From: an uncultured Acidovorax sp.
GTDB taxonomy: Bacteria > Pseudomonadota > Gammaproteobacteria > Burkholderiales > Burkholderiaceae_C
Reading direction: 5' to 3'
DNA length: 64,000 nt
Assembly (NCBI GenBank): GCA_913774625.1
Contig: CAJYHL010000033.1
Span: 1-64,000 of the forward strand
The notes under the pieces were generated by a model. That model saw only the letters and a list, made by a program, of their open reading frames with translations. It was not told the DNA's origin and did not search any database. Made by a program: the position numbers and the translations under genes. This document shows positions 1 to 10,100 of this stretch, one piece after another (position 1 is the stretch's first letter; each line of letters begins with the position of its first letter).

Positions 1-88
1 TATGGGCGGGATGGGATGCAAGGCGCGGTGCGCAGTGGATAGCCTCGCTATCCACAAGCGCCGCAACGCCGCAGACCGCCCGCCCATA
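1..88. repeat. Long imperfect palindrome at the window edge
   Basis: The first 10 bases (1-10) are the exact reverse complement of 79-88, and inside lies a perfect 9-bp stem with a 3-base loop (35-43 / 47-55). The intervening bases are only partly complementary. The element may continue left of the window. It has the look of a dispersed intergenic repeat in a GC-rich genome. Nothing in 1-231 resembles a protein, and a short open frame running through it shows no recognisable family. Confidence 0.6.
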
Positions 89-141
89 CCGCTGCCCTTC
101 GGGTTGGAGCGAAATCGGGCGATTGGACGCCCCGGCTGCTT

Positions 142-161
142 GCATGGACATGAGTCCATGC
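142..161. repeat. Small perfect hairpin downstream of phhA
   Basis: GCATGGAC (142-149) and GTCCATGC (154-161) form an 8-bp stem around a 4-base loop. It lies about 70 bases beyond the phhA stop codon on the minus-strand reading direction. It has no T-run on that side, so a termination role is only possible, not shown. Confidence 0.4.
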
Positions 162-231
162 GGCGCACCCGAGGCATCCACTCATCCCGATTGCGCTTCA
201 ACGCGATCCCCTGCGAGATCGTAAACACGTT

Positions 232-1059
232 CTAAGCAGCCGCCAGCTCGGGCAGGGCCGCCAGCTGCCGGTAGAGCGGCGCGAAGTCCGGCGCCGTCAG
301 GTCGAAGAGCTGCTGGAAGCTGTCGATCACGAAATAGGTCTGCTGGAAGCTGTCGATCTGGTAGCGGGTGCGCATGGCGCGCTCAAGCAGAAGCGGCAGG
401 CGCTGCGGCACGGGGCTCTGCACGCTGTAGGGAAGCTCGCCCGACGAACTGAGGATGCCCGCGCCGTAGGCCCTGAGGCCCTCGCGCTGGCGGATCAGCC
501 CGAACTCGATCGTGTACCAGTAAAGGCGCGAGAGCATCTCGCAGGCACCCAGCGACTGGGCCTTCAGGCCGCCCTGGCCGTAGCGCTGCACATAGTCCGC
601 GAACACCGGATCGAACAGCAGCGGCACGTGGCCGAAGAGGTCGTGGAAGATGTCCGGCTCGACGATGTAGTCGAATTCCTCGGGCGTGCGGATCCAGTCC
701 GTCACCGGGAACTTGCGGTTCGCCAGCAGGGTGAAGAAGGGCACTTCGGGGATCAGGCCGGGCACGGCCACGATCTCCCAGCGCGTGGCGCGCCAGAGCC
801 GTTCGTTGATCTCGTCGAAGCGCGGAATGCGGTCCTCGGCGCCCAGCGAGGGCAGGGCGGCGATGAAGGCATCGGCCGCCAGCCCGGGCAACAGGGCCGA
901 CTGGCGCGCGTAGAGGCGCCGGTAGGTATCGTGGTCGGCTGCGGTGTAGGCGCCGAAATCCTGGGCGCAGGTGTAGTCGGCGTTGCAGCGGGCATAGTCG
1001 CCGCGCGGCGGGCGGCTCGACTGGCCGTACACGGCCGGTGCGGCTCCGGTGGTTCCCAT
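232..1059 (-). CDS. phhA: Phenylalanine 4-monooxygenase
   Basis: This enzyme hydroxylates L-phenylalanine to L-tyrosine using tetrahydropterin and non-haem iron in the cytoplasm. The 275-residue length fits the bacterial single-domain form, which lacks the regulatory and tetramerisation domains of animal enzymes. The iron ligands are visible as His139 and His144 in the FHDLFGHVP segment and Glu185 in WYTIEFG. The ATG is preceded by GGAGAC six bases upstream. It lies 87 bases downstream of hpd on the same strand, so the pair probably form a phenylalanine/tyrosine catabolic unit leading to homogentisate. All residues expected for activity are present. Confidence 0.96.
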   Translation of the reverse strand: MGTTGAAPAVYGQSSRPPRGDYARCNADYTCAQDFGAYTAADHDTYRRLYARQSALLPGLAADAFIAALPSLGAEDRIPRFDEINERLWRATRWEIVAVPGLIPEVPFFTLLANRKFPVTDWIRTPEEFDYIVEPDIFHDLFGHVPLLFDPVFADYVQRYGQGGLKAQSLGACEMLSRLYWYTIEFGLIRQREGLRAYGAGILSSSGELPYSVQSPVPQRLPLLLERAMRTRYQIDSFQQTYFVIDSFQQLFDLTAPDFAPLYRQLAALPELAAA

Positions 1060-1095
1060 GGCTTGTCTCCTGTGGGCGGTTGGTCGTCCGCTATC

Positions 1096-1126
1096 GGCGC
1101 CCGCCCGTCTTCGCGGGCATGGCGCC
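1096..1126 (-). terminator. GC-rich hairpin between hpd and phhA
   Basis: GGCGCC (1096-1101) pairs with GGCGCC (1121-1126), and GCCCG (1103-1107) pairs with CGGGC (1114-1118) inside it. It lies in the 87-base gap between the two genes. There is no T-tract, so it may be an attenuator or an mRNA-stabilising stem rather than a true terminator. Confidence 0.35.
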
Positions 1127-1146
1127 GAAGGACCTGTTGGGACGGG

Positions 1147-2283
<1,137 letters not shown>

Positions 2284-2306
2284 GCGCTTGTCTCCGTGCG
2301 TTGCTC

Positions 2307-2326
2307 GCGTTGATGTCGGTCAACGC
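2307..2326 (-). promoter_or_regulatory. Inverted repeat in the hpd leader, candidate operator
   Basis: GCGTTGA and TCAACGC flank a 6-base spacer, giving a perfect 7+7 palindrome centred about 33 bases upstream of the hpd start codon. Its position suits an operator or activator site for the hpd-phhA unit. The Lrp-type regulator 2.3 kb away is one possible ligand; this is inference. Confidence 0.45.
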
Positions 2327-2444
2327 ACTGTAGGCGCAGGAGGGCGGATGTTTCTGGCGAAAAAAGCGCCAAGGGATCGCCTTGGCGCTGGAAAGCTGCG
2401 TATTAAAGATTGTTGGCGCAGGCTTCGTGCGGGGTTCGGGGCGG

Positions 2445-3434
2445 TTAGCCGCCGCTGCCCCGCTGGGTGCCGCGCAGGGCGAGGGCCGCGTCCACGCGCA
2501 GCCGTTCCTCGGGTGAGAAGAGCTGCTGGCGCAGCTGCTGCAGGGCCGGTCCTTCGCCGTTCGCGGCGCGGGCCTGCTGGTACTGGTCCAGCCGCTGCTG
2601 CCACTGGCGCTCTTCTGTGTCGCGCGCTGCCAGCGCCTGGGCGGCAGCCTCGCCGTAGCGGGCGCTGCGCTCGGCGAAGCGGGTGGCGTCGTCGGCGCCG
2701 CGCGCATCGAGGGCGGCGGTCTGCTGCGCCACGCCCAGCTGCGCGGTGGCGGCCTCGCGCTGGGCGCGCATGGCGGGCGGCAGCGCCTCTTCGGCGGCGC
2801 GCAGGGCCTGGTCGCGCTGCTCGGGCGTCAGGGAGCGGTTGGCGTCGATGTCCAGGCGCGCCAGGGTGTGGCGGTCCAGCGCGGCTTCGTCGGCGAAGAG
2901 CGCGTCGTATTCGGCGCGGTCGAAGAACTGCTGGCGGATGCCGTCGCGCGCCTGCATGGCTTCGCGCACGGCCTTGGCATCGGACATGTCGGCCGGTGGC
3001 GCGACCTTGCCCAGCGCGGCGCGGTAGTCCACGTAGCGCAGGGCGAGAGCCAGCGCGCGGTCGCGCACGTCGGCGCCGAAGTGCTGGTCCACCAGGGCCT
3101 GCAGGCGCCGCTTGAGCTCGGCCGCATCGCGCACGTCGCCGGACTGCAGGGCGGCGTTCAGCAGCTCGTCCATGGCATAGCGCAGGCCGGGGCGCAGCAG
3201 GGGGTCGGCCAGGGGGCCGTCCTGCTGGCCGGCGGGGCGCGGCGCCATGAAAGGGTCGGCGGAGCTGCCGCGCGCGCCGGCCTGCCCCGGAGCGCCGCCC
3301 CAGGCCGCCTGGGCTGTGGCCGCTGGGCCGGCGCCGTCCTCAGCCGGCGGGCGCACCGCCAGCCAGGCCGCCGCGCCCAGCACCAGAGCTGCCAGCACGG
3401 CCAGCGCGGTCTTGCGTGTGCGCGGGGTGGCCAT
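2445..3434 (-). CDS. Lipase-specific foldase (lipase chaperone, LifO family)
   Basis: Foldases of this family are inner-membrane-anchored periplasmic steric chaperones that fold the partner lipase before type II secretion. The 329-residue protein has an N-terminal membrane anchor (residues 9-27), a Pro/Ala/Gly-rich linker, then a long helical region rich in Glu, Gln, Ala and Arg. The family motif RxxFDY(F/C)L(S/T)A appears in degenerate form at 85-94 as RYAMDELLNA: Arg85, Asp89, Leu92 and Ala94 are kept and the aromatic residues are lost. The gene starts four bases after the lipase stop, the usual lipase-foldase order. The start ATG at 3434 was chosen because the anchor follows it directly. 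Confidence 0.85.
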   Translation of the reverse strand: MATPRTRKTALAVLAALVLGAAAWLAVRPPAEDGAGPAATAQAAWGGAPGQAGARGSSADPFMAPRPAGQQDGPLADPLLRPGLRYAMDELLNAALQSGDVRDAAELKRRLQALVDQHFGADVRDRALALALRYVDYRAALGKVAPPADMSDAKAVREAMQARDGIRQQFFDRAEYDALFADEAALDRHTLARLDIDANRSLTPEQRDQALRAAEEALPPAMRAQREAATAQLGVAQQTAALDARGADDATRFAERSARYGEAAAQALAARDTEERQWQQRLDQYQQARAANGEGPALQQLRQQLFSPEERLRVDAALALRGTQRGSGG

Positions 3435-3438
3435 GGCG

Positions 3439-4410
3439 TCAGAGCCCTTGCTGCTTGAGGCGGTTGGCCTGCTGGCGGTAGAGCGTGACCGGATCGATGG
3501 AGAACAGGTCGCGCAGGCCCACGAACTGGTTGACCTCGTCCAGGTGGTTCTGGCGGTAGTCGCCCAGATGCTTGCCCAGGCGCGACGAGCAGGCCGACAC
3601 CAGGCCATCGTTGGCTTCGCCGAAGACGCCCGAGAGCAGCAGCAGCGGGCCGTCGCTCGGGTCCAGCGGGTTGGTCAGCGGCTGGGTGCCGGTCCAGGAG
3701 TAGTAGCGCACGCCGTTGACCACCGAGGCGCCGTCGCCGCAGCCGGCAGGGATGCCTTGCGGGAAGCGGCGGTTGAAGTCGGCCGAGCCGGCGGTGGTGA
3801 GCGAATCCAGCGCCGCCTTGGGCTCCTGCGGCTGGCCGGAGGGCGAGTTCGCCAGCAGTGCCAGCAGCTGCGCGAAGCCGCGTACCGCCTCGTTGGCGAC
3901 CGTTTCCTGCACCGAGCCGGGCGGCAGCGCGCCGCGCACCAGGTCGGCCACGCGCGAGCCGCGGTTGACGCCGCCCACGGTGGTGACCGAGGCCACCAGC
4001 TGCGGCGCCACCCCGGCCACGTAGCGTGCGGTGGGGCCGCCGTGCGAATGGCCGATCAGGTTGACCTTGGCCGCGCCGGTGATGGCCAGGATGTCCTTGA
4101 CCTGGGCCAGCAGCTGCTCGCCGCGCACCTCGGTGCTGTTGGCGGCCGAAACCTCTGCCACGAACACCTGCGCCCCGTCGCGCTGCAGGGCCTGGGGGAT
4201 GCCGTAGAACATGTCCACGCCCAGCAGCGACTTGAAGCCGAAGAGGCCATGCACCAGCACGATGGGATAGCGCGTCTGCGTGTAACCCGAGCCGGTGGAC
4301 GACTGCTGCGCCTGCGCCGCGTGCGCGGCCCCCAGGGACAGTGTGGCGGCAAGCGCGGCGCCTGCCGCCAGTTTGCCGAGCCGCCCGCAGCGGCGAAGGA
4401 TTGCGTGCAT
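3439..4410 (-). CDS. Secreted triacylglycerol lipase (family I.1/I.2)
   Basis: This is an alpha/beta-hydrolase that hydrolyses triglycerides outside the cell. The 323-residue precursor begins with a signal peptide (cut probably near Ala-Gln-Ala, residues 31-35). Catalytic residues are Ser122 in GHSHGG, Asp268 in EANDGLVS and His289 in NHLDEVNQ. The oxyanion segment HGLFG is at 54-58, and Cys224 and Cys274 match the conserved disulfide. The start ATG has GGGAG eight bases upstream. The foldase gene follows after a 4-base gap. The promoter region carries a 15-bp sequence shared with the TetR gene at 37.6 kb, so induction by fatty acids or acyl-CoA is plausible. Confidence 0.95.
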   Translation of the reverse strand: MHAILRRCGRLGKLAAGAALAATLSLGAAHAAQAQQSSTGSGYTQTRYPIVLVHGLFGFKSLLGVDMFYGIPQALQRDGAQVFVAEVSAANSTEVRGEQLLAQVKDILAITGAAKVNLIGHSHGGPTARYVAGVAPQLVASVTTVGGVNRGSRVADLVRGALPPGSVQETVANEAVRGFAQLLALLANSPSGQPQEPKAALDSLTTAGSADFNRRFPQGIPAGCGDGASVVNGVRYYSWTGTQPLTNPLDPSDGPLLLLSGVFGEANDGLVSACSSRLGKHLGDYRQNHLDEVNQFVGLRDLFSIDPVTLYRQQANRLKQQGL

Positions 4411-4457
4411 GGTGTTTTCTCCCTTGATCTGATGACGTTGAATGGGCGCAAAAAAAG

Positions 4458-4474
4458 AACGATCGTTCGTTTTT
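4458..4474 (-). promoter_or_regulatory. Candidate TetR-type operator upstream of the lipase gene
   Basis: GAACGATCGTTC (4458-4469) is a perfect 12-bp palindrome 48 bases upstream of the lipase start. The stretch ACGATCGTTCGTTTT (4460-4474) recurs exactly at 37567-37581, immediately upstream of the TetR gene that heads the beta-oxidation cluster. An 8-bp inverted repeat TGCGACTC/GAGTCGCA (4477-4484 / 4506-4513) lies beside it. Confidence 0.6.
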
Positions 4475-4606
4475 GTGCGACTCATTATTTCTTTCGCGAA
4501 CGCAGAGTCGCATTGGGGACAAACCCGTAGGCGGCGCGGAGCCTGCCTGCGGGCAGTGTCCCTGCCAGCATCCGCATTCGGTCTGCCGTTCGTAGAATCC
4601 TGCGCC

Positions 4607-5089
4607 ATGGACGCTCCCCACGCATTGGACCGGCTTGACCGCGCCATCCTGCGCTGCCTTCAGGCGAATGGCCGCGAGACCTACGACGTGATCGGCGAGC
4701 AGGTGGGCCTGTCGCCCAGCGCCGTGCTGCGCCGCGTCAAGCGGCTGGAGGATGCCGGCGTGATCGACCGCTACGTGGCACTGGTGCAGCCCGAGGCGGT
4801 GGGCCTGGGCCTGACGGCCTACCTCAACGTGCGGCTCGAAAAGCACACCGAAAGCCACAAGCGCAACCCCATGGACCTGTTCCGCGCCAGCGTGCAGACC
4901 TGGCCCGAGGTGGTCGAATGCGCTGCGCTGACGGGCGAGATGGACTACCTGCTGCGCGTGGTGGTGGCCGACATGGCGCACTACAGCCGCTTCATCATGG
5001 ATACGCTGCTCAAGCATCCCAGCGTGCAGGACTGCAAGACCAGCTTCGTGCTGGACCGCGTCAAGGCGACCACGGCCGTGCCGCTGTAG
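4607..5089 (+). CDS. Lrp/AsnC-family transcriptional regulator
   Basis: The 160-residue protein has the N-terminal helix-turn-helix (about residues 8-52, with LDRAILRCLQANGR and GLSPSAVLRRVKRL) followed by the RAM ligand-binding domain (about 65-150). Members sense amino acids as octamers or dimers. It is divergent from the lipase operon and 2.3 kb from hpd-phhA, so either could be a target. The ATG at 4607 was preferred over an upstream in-frame codon because family members begin a few residues before this helix. Confidence 0.88.
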   Translation: MDAPHALDRLDRAILRCLQANGRETYDVIGEQVGLSPSAVLRRVKRLEDAGVIDRYVALVQPEAVGLGLTAYLNVRLEKHTESHKRNPMDLFRASVQTWPEVVECAALTGEMDYLLRVVVADMAHYSRFIMDTLLKHPSVQDCKTSFVLDRVKATTAVPL

Positions 5090-5144
5090 CGCGGCGGCGG
5101 CGCCTTCGCACTGACGCGCAGGCGACAGGGCCGCGATGCGGTCT

Positions 5145-5161
5145 GCTATTTTTTCAATAGC
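5145..5161. repeat. AT-rich short palindrome (dispersed type)
   Basis: GCTATT and AATAGC enclose a 5-base loop downstream of the Lrp gene. The same core appears near 11.9, 40.2, 58.9 and 60.3 kb, standing out as AT-rich islands in GC-rich surroundings. It may act as a terminator for the regulator gene. Confidence 0.55.
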
Positions 5162-5286
5162 TTGATGTGCTTGAAGGAGAAGGGTTGGGGCCGCAAAAGG
5201 CTGCGCTGTGCGCTGCGCACGGCGACAGTGGCTTTCCGGCCCCAGGCATCGCGGGAATCAGGGAAAACCCTAAAATCCCCGACATC

Positions 5287-5973
5287 ATGTTTTCATCTGC
5301 CGAGCCCTTCCGCGCCATCTGGCGCCGAGCCCGCCGCCTGCTGCGGCCGGCGGGGCGGGGCGCGCCCCTGCCGTCCGGCATGACGGTGCCGATCCGTTCG
5401 CTGGGCGTGCAGCACCGCGAACGCATCGCGCAGCACCTGCTGCAACTGCAGCCCGCCGACCGCTACCTGCGCTTCGGCTATGCCGCCAGCGACGAGCAGG
5501 TGCGGCGCTACGTCGAGCGGCTGGACTTCGTGCGCGACGAGATCTTCGGCATCTTCAACCGCCGGCTGCAGCTCATCGCCACCGCGCATCTGGCGTTCTC
5601 GCAGCGGCCTGAACAGGGCGGCCGCGCCGAATTCGGCGTCTCGGTGCTCGAACATGCGCGGGGCCGGCGGCTGGGCGCGCGCCTTTTCGAGCGCGCCGTG
5701 ATGCATGCGCGCACGGCCGGCGTGCATGAGGTGTTCATCCACGCGTTGTCCGAAAACACCGCCATGCTGCGCATCGCCCGCAATGCCGGCGCCACCGTGC
5801 GCCGCGACGGCTCCGAGGCCCAGGCCTATCTGCAGCTGCACCCGCCGGGCCTGAAGACCCGCATGGCCGAACTGGCGACGCGGCATTACGGAGAGATGAA
5901 CTACCAGTTCAAGAAGCAGCTGCGCCAGTGGAGCGCGTTGCCGGGCCCGGGGGCTGCGGAAGCGTCAAAGTGA
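5287..5973 (+). CDS. GNAT-family N-acetyltransferase
   Basis: The 228-residue protein carries a GNAT fold: strands around LIATAHLAF, the acetyl-CoA loop segment RGRRLGARLFERAV (about 121-134), and a final strand in the region VFIHALSENTAMLRIARNAG. The substrate is unknown. The N-terminal 35 residues are basic and not part of the fold. The ATG at 5287 was chosen because the upstream extension overlaps AT-rich promoter-like sequence (TAAAAT near 5270). It precedes the corC-lnt pair by about 50 bases. Confidence 0.8.
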   Translation: MFSSAEPFRAIWRRARRLLRPAGRGAPLPSGMTVPIRSLGVQHRERIAQHLLQLQPADRYLRFGYAASDEQVRRYVERLDFVRDEIFGIFNRRLQLIATAHLAFSQRPEQGGRAEFGVSVLEHARGRRLGARLFERAVMHARTAGVHEVFIHALSENTAMLRIARNAGATVRRDGSEAQAYLQLHPPGLKTRMAELATRHYGEMNYQFKKQLRQWSALPGPGAAEASK

Positions 5974-6025
5974 TCCGCTATCCTTGCGGCTTGTTCAACG
6001 ACCGCACGTCCTGCATTCCAAGACC

Positions 6026-6904
6026 GTGTCCGATCCCCACCCGGGACGCCCTTCCGACAAGGAAGACAAGCGCACCTTCCTGCAGAAACTCGTCGAATTC
6101 ATCCATCCCGGCCCGGATTCGACCGATGAGCTGATCGCCACCCTGGCCGAGGCCGAAACCAACGACGTCATCAATGCCGACGCCCGCGTCATGCTGGAGC
6201 GCGTGATCCGCATGGCCGAGATGACCGCCAGCGACGTGATGGTGCCCGCCACGCGCATGGACCTGATCGACATCGGCGCCCCGCTCGAAACCCTGGTCCA
6301 TCAGGTGATCGACACGGCGCATTCGCGCTTTCCGGTCTATCAGGAAGAGCGCGAGAACATCATCGGCATCCTGCTGGCCAAGGACCTGCTCAAGCTGCGC
6401 CGCGCGCCCGAGCTGAACATCCGCACCCTGCTGCGCACGGCGGTGTTCGTGCCCGAGAGCAAGGGCCTGAACGACCTGCTGCGCGACTTCCGCAGCACGC
6501 GCAGCCACATGGCCATCGTGATCGACGAATTCGGCCGCGTGGCGGGCCTGGTCACCATCGAGGACGTGCTGGAGCAGATCGTCGGGGAGATCGAGGACGA
6601 GTTCGATATCCCCGAAGACGAGGGCGACATCTTCGGCCTGGCCGACCAGACCTGGCGCGTGAGCGGCGACACCCCGGTCGAGCGCGTGGCCGAGGCCTTC
6701 GGCGTGACCCTGCACAGCAGCGACCCGGACGAGGAGTTCGACACCATCGGCGGGCTGATCGCGCACGAGCTGGGCCACATGCCCCGCAAGGGCGAGCAGG
6801 CCGTGCTGGGCGGCCTGCAATTCGTGGTGCTGCATGCCAAGGGCGGCGCGGTGCGCTGGTTCAAAGTGTCGCCGGCGGCCGAAGGCGCCGCGTCCGCCGC
6901 CTGA
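6026..6904 (+). CDS. corC: CorC/HlyC-type CBS-domain protein
   Basis: The 292-residue protein contains a tandem CBS pair (about residues 60-185) with the marker MTASDVMVPATRMDLI and the FGRVAGLVTIEDVLEQIVGE segment, then a CorC_HlyC C-terminal domain (about 205-285). Members are linked to Mg/Co efflux and envelope homeostasis; this soluble form lacks the DUF21 membrane domain. A GTG at 6026 is the likely start because homologues begin MSDPHPG. The stop overlaps the start of lnt (TGATG), and corC-lnt pairing is usual in proteobacteria. Confidence 0.9.
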   Translation: MSDPHPGRPSDKEDKRTFLQKLVEFIHPGPDSTDELIATLAEAETNDVINADARVMLERVIRMAEMTASDVMVPATRMDLIDIGAPLETLVHQVIDTAHSRFPVYQEERENIIGILLAKDLLKLRRAPELNIRTLLRTAVFVPESKGLNDLLRDFRSTRSHMAIVIDEFGRVAGLVTIEDVLEQIVGEIEDEFDIPEDEGDIFGLADQTWRVSGDTPVERVAEAFGVTLHSSDPDEEFDTIGGLIAHELGHMPRKGEQAVLGGLQFVVLHAKGGAVRWFKVSPAAEGAASAA

Positions 6905-8529
6905 TGGGCGCGGCCGCCGCTCCGCTGCACGGCGAGGCCGTGCCGCCTGCTCCGTCCGCGCCGCCCGGCCTGCTCTGGCGGCGCGCGCTGCCCTGGCTGC
7001 TGGCGGCAGCCGGCGGGCTGGCGCAGGCCGGCTCCATCGCCTGGCCCTGGGGCGGGCAGCCGCTCTGGTGGCTGCAGATCCTTTCGCTGGCGCTGCTGGG
7101 CCGGCTGCTGGTGGCGGCGCCCACGCCGCGCCGCGCCGCGGGTCTGGGCTGGCTGTTCGCCACGGCCTGGCTCGCGGGCACCTTCTGGTGGCTCTTCATC
7201 TCCATGCATGTCTATGGCGGCCTGGCCGCACCGCTGGCGGTGCTGGCGGTGCTGGCGCTCGCCGGCTTCCTGGGGGGCTACTACGCCGTGGCCGCAGGGT
7301 GTTTCCGCTCGGTGGTTCCGACCAGCCGGGCGATGGCGGCGGTCGTTTTCGCGGCGTTCTGGCTGCTGGCCGAACTGGCGCGCGGCCAGTGGTGGACGGG
7401 CTTTCCCTGGGGCGCGGGTGGCTACGCGCATGTCGAAGGGCCGCTGGCCGTGCTGGCGCGCAGCGTGGGCGTCTATGGCGTGGGTTTTGCCGCTGCGGCC
7501 GTGGCCATGGGCATCGCGCTGCTGCGCCGGGCCGACGCGCGCCGCCGTGGCGTGTGGGCGCTGGCGACTGCGTCGGTGCTGGCCTGGGCGGCGCTGTCGG
7601 CCCAGCGCCACTGCGCGGTGGAGCTGTGCCATACCCCGGCCCAGCCGCCTCGCACCTTGTCGCTGGCGTTGCTGCAGGGCAATATCCCGCAGGACGAGAA
7701 ATTCCAGCCCGGCAGCGGCGTGCCGCTGGCGCTGCGCTGGTACGCCGAGCAGCTCAAGAGCGCCACGGCCGCGCTGGTGGTGGCGCCCGAAACCGCCATC
7801 CCGCTGCTGCCCCAGCAACTCGTGCCCGGCTACCTGGAGAGCCTGGCCGAGCACTTCGCGGCCGGCAGCCAGGCGGCGCTGATCGGCATCCCGCTGGGCA
7901 ACATCGATCTGGGCTACACCAATTCGGTGCTGGGCTTCGCGCCGGGCCAGGCAGCGCCGTACCGCTACGACAAGCACCACCTGGTGCCCTTCGGCGAATT
8001 CATCCCGCCTTTCTTCCGCTGGTTCACCGAGATGATGAACATCCCCCTGGGCGACTTCAACCGCGGCGCCCTGGGCCAGCCTTCGTTCGACTGGCGGGGC
8101 GAGCGCATCGCGCCCAACATCTGCTATGAAGACTTGTTCGGGGAAGAACTGGGCGTGCGCTTCGCCGATGCCGCCATGGCGCCGACCATCATGGTCAACC
8201 TGAGCAATATCGGCTGGTTCGGCGACAGCGTGGCCATCGACCAGCATCTGGCCATCAGCCGCATGCGCTCACTGGAGTTCGAGCGGCCCATGGTGCGCGC
8301 CACCAATACCGGCGCCACGGCGGTCATCGACCACCGCGGCATCGTCACCGCCGAACTCGCGCCGCACACGCGCGGCGTGCTGCTGGCTTCGGTGGAAGGC
8401 CGCAGCGGATCGGTGACGCCGTTCGCCTGGTGGGTGGCGCGCTGCGGGCTGTGGCCGCTCTGGGCGCTGGGGCTGGCCGTCGCGGGCGCGGCCTGGCTCG
8501 CCGCCCGCCGCCGGCTGCGCGGCCGGTGA
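6904..8529 (+). CDS. lnt: Apolipoprotein N-acyltransferase
   Basis: Lnt adds the third acyl chain to the N-terminal cysteine of outer-membrane lipoproteins at the periplasmic face of the inner membrane. The 541-residue protein has several hydrophobic segments in the first 230 residues, a nitrilase-like periplasmic domain (about 250-500) and a last membrane helix near 510-530. The catalytic triad is visible as Glu296 (APETAIP), Lys357 (YDKHHLVPFGEF) and Cys407 (NICYEDLFG). Translation is probably coupled to corC by the 1-base overlap. Confidence 0.97.
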   Translation: MGAAAAPLHGEAVPPAPSAPPGLLWRRALPWLLAAAGGLAQAGSIAWPWGGQPLWWLQILSLALLGRLLVAAPTPRRAAGLGWLFATAWLAGTFWWLFISMHVYGGLAAPLAVLAVLALAGFLGGYYAVAAGCFRSVVPTSRAMAAVVFAAFWLLAELARGQWWTGFPWGAGGYAHVEGPLAVLARSVGVYGVGFAAAAVAMGIALLRRADARRRGVWALATASVLAWAALSAQRHCAVELCHTPAQPPRTLSLALLQGNIPQDEKFQPGSGVPLALRWYAEQLKSATAALVVAPETAIPLLPQQLVPGYLESLAEHFAAGSQAALIGIPLGNIDLGYTNSVLGFAPGQAAPYRYDKHHLVPFGEFIPPFFRWFTEMMNIPLGDFNRGALGQPSFDWRGERIAPNICYEDLFGEELGVRFADAAMAPTIMVNLSNIGWFGDSVAIDQHLAISRMRSLEFERPMVRATNTGATAVIDHRGIVTAELAPHTRGVLLASVEGRSGSVTPFAWWVARCGLWPLWALGLAVAGAAWLAARRRLRGR

Positions 8530-8539
8530 GGCGCTATCT

Positions 8540-8567
8540 CCAATAGGGGCTGACCAATAGGGGTTGA
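8540..8567. repeat. Tandem 14-bp direct repeat upstream of the asparaginase gene
   Basis: Two adjacent 14-base units (8540-8553 and 8554-8567), each starting CCAATAGGGG, differ at one position. They lie just after the lnt stop and about 145 bases before the asparaginase start. They may be protein-binding sites or a simple duplication. Confidence 0.6.
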
Positions 8568-8680
8568 CGATGGGGCGGGCCGCGGGTGCGGGCGATTACG
8601 ATAGCCCGCCCGCGTCCACAAGGCGACGGGCACGGACGTTGCATGCCGGCCCCGGGTCCAGGGCCGCGCATCGCGCGTGA

Positions 8681-9829
<1,149 letters not shown>

Positions 9830-9855
9830 TCGATCACCCGATCCATCGATCCGCC

Positions 9856-9881
9856 GCAAAAGCTCCTTCGGGAGCTTTTGC
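9856..9881 (+). terminator. Hairpin terminator after the asparaginase gene
   Basis: GCAAAAGCTCC (9856-9866) and GGAGCTTTTGC (9871-9881) form a perfect 11-bp stem around the stable loop TTCG, followed by CTTT. The stem itself supplies T-rich sequence on either strand. Confidence 0.85.
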
Positions 9882-10100
9882 CTTTGATGGCTGGCAAAAA
9901 AATGTCATTCAAGGCGGGCACCATAGGAAAAGTCCCTTGGCCCCGACGAACGAGCGGCCTGCTGCGACACGGGATAATGGTGGGCCGTAGTGCCGGCACA
10001 ATGCGGTGCGCAACGGTTTCTGATAGTTTTCCTTTTTCCCTCTCCCTTCCCACCCACTCCCCCCGCGACGGCAAGGCGCCGATCTGGAGCACGACTGACA

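Noticed and set aside
2-235. A 77-codon plus-strand frame at the window start
   Set aside because: It covers two hairpins and a palindromic repeat and has no family resemblance or ribosome-binding site.
3158-5017. A 619-codon minus-strand frame across the lipase region
   Set aside because: It is out of frame with the lipase and foldase, has low-complexity Arg/Ala/Gly composition and matches no family; it is a shadow of high-GC coding.
5984-6025. TTG start giving a longer CorC-like protein
   Set aside because: The extension is not conserved in my recollection of the family; GTG at 6026 gives the usual MSDPHPG start.
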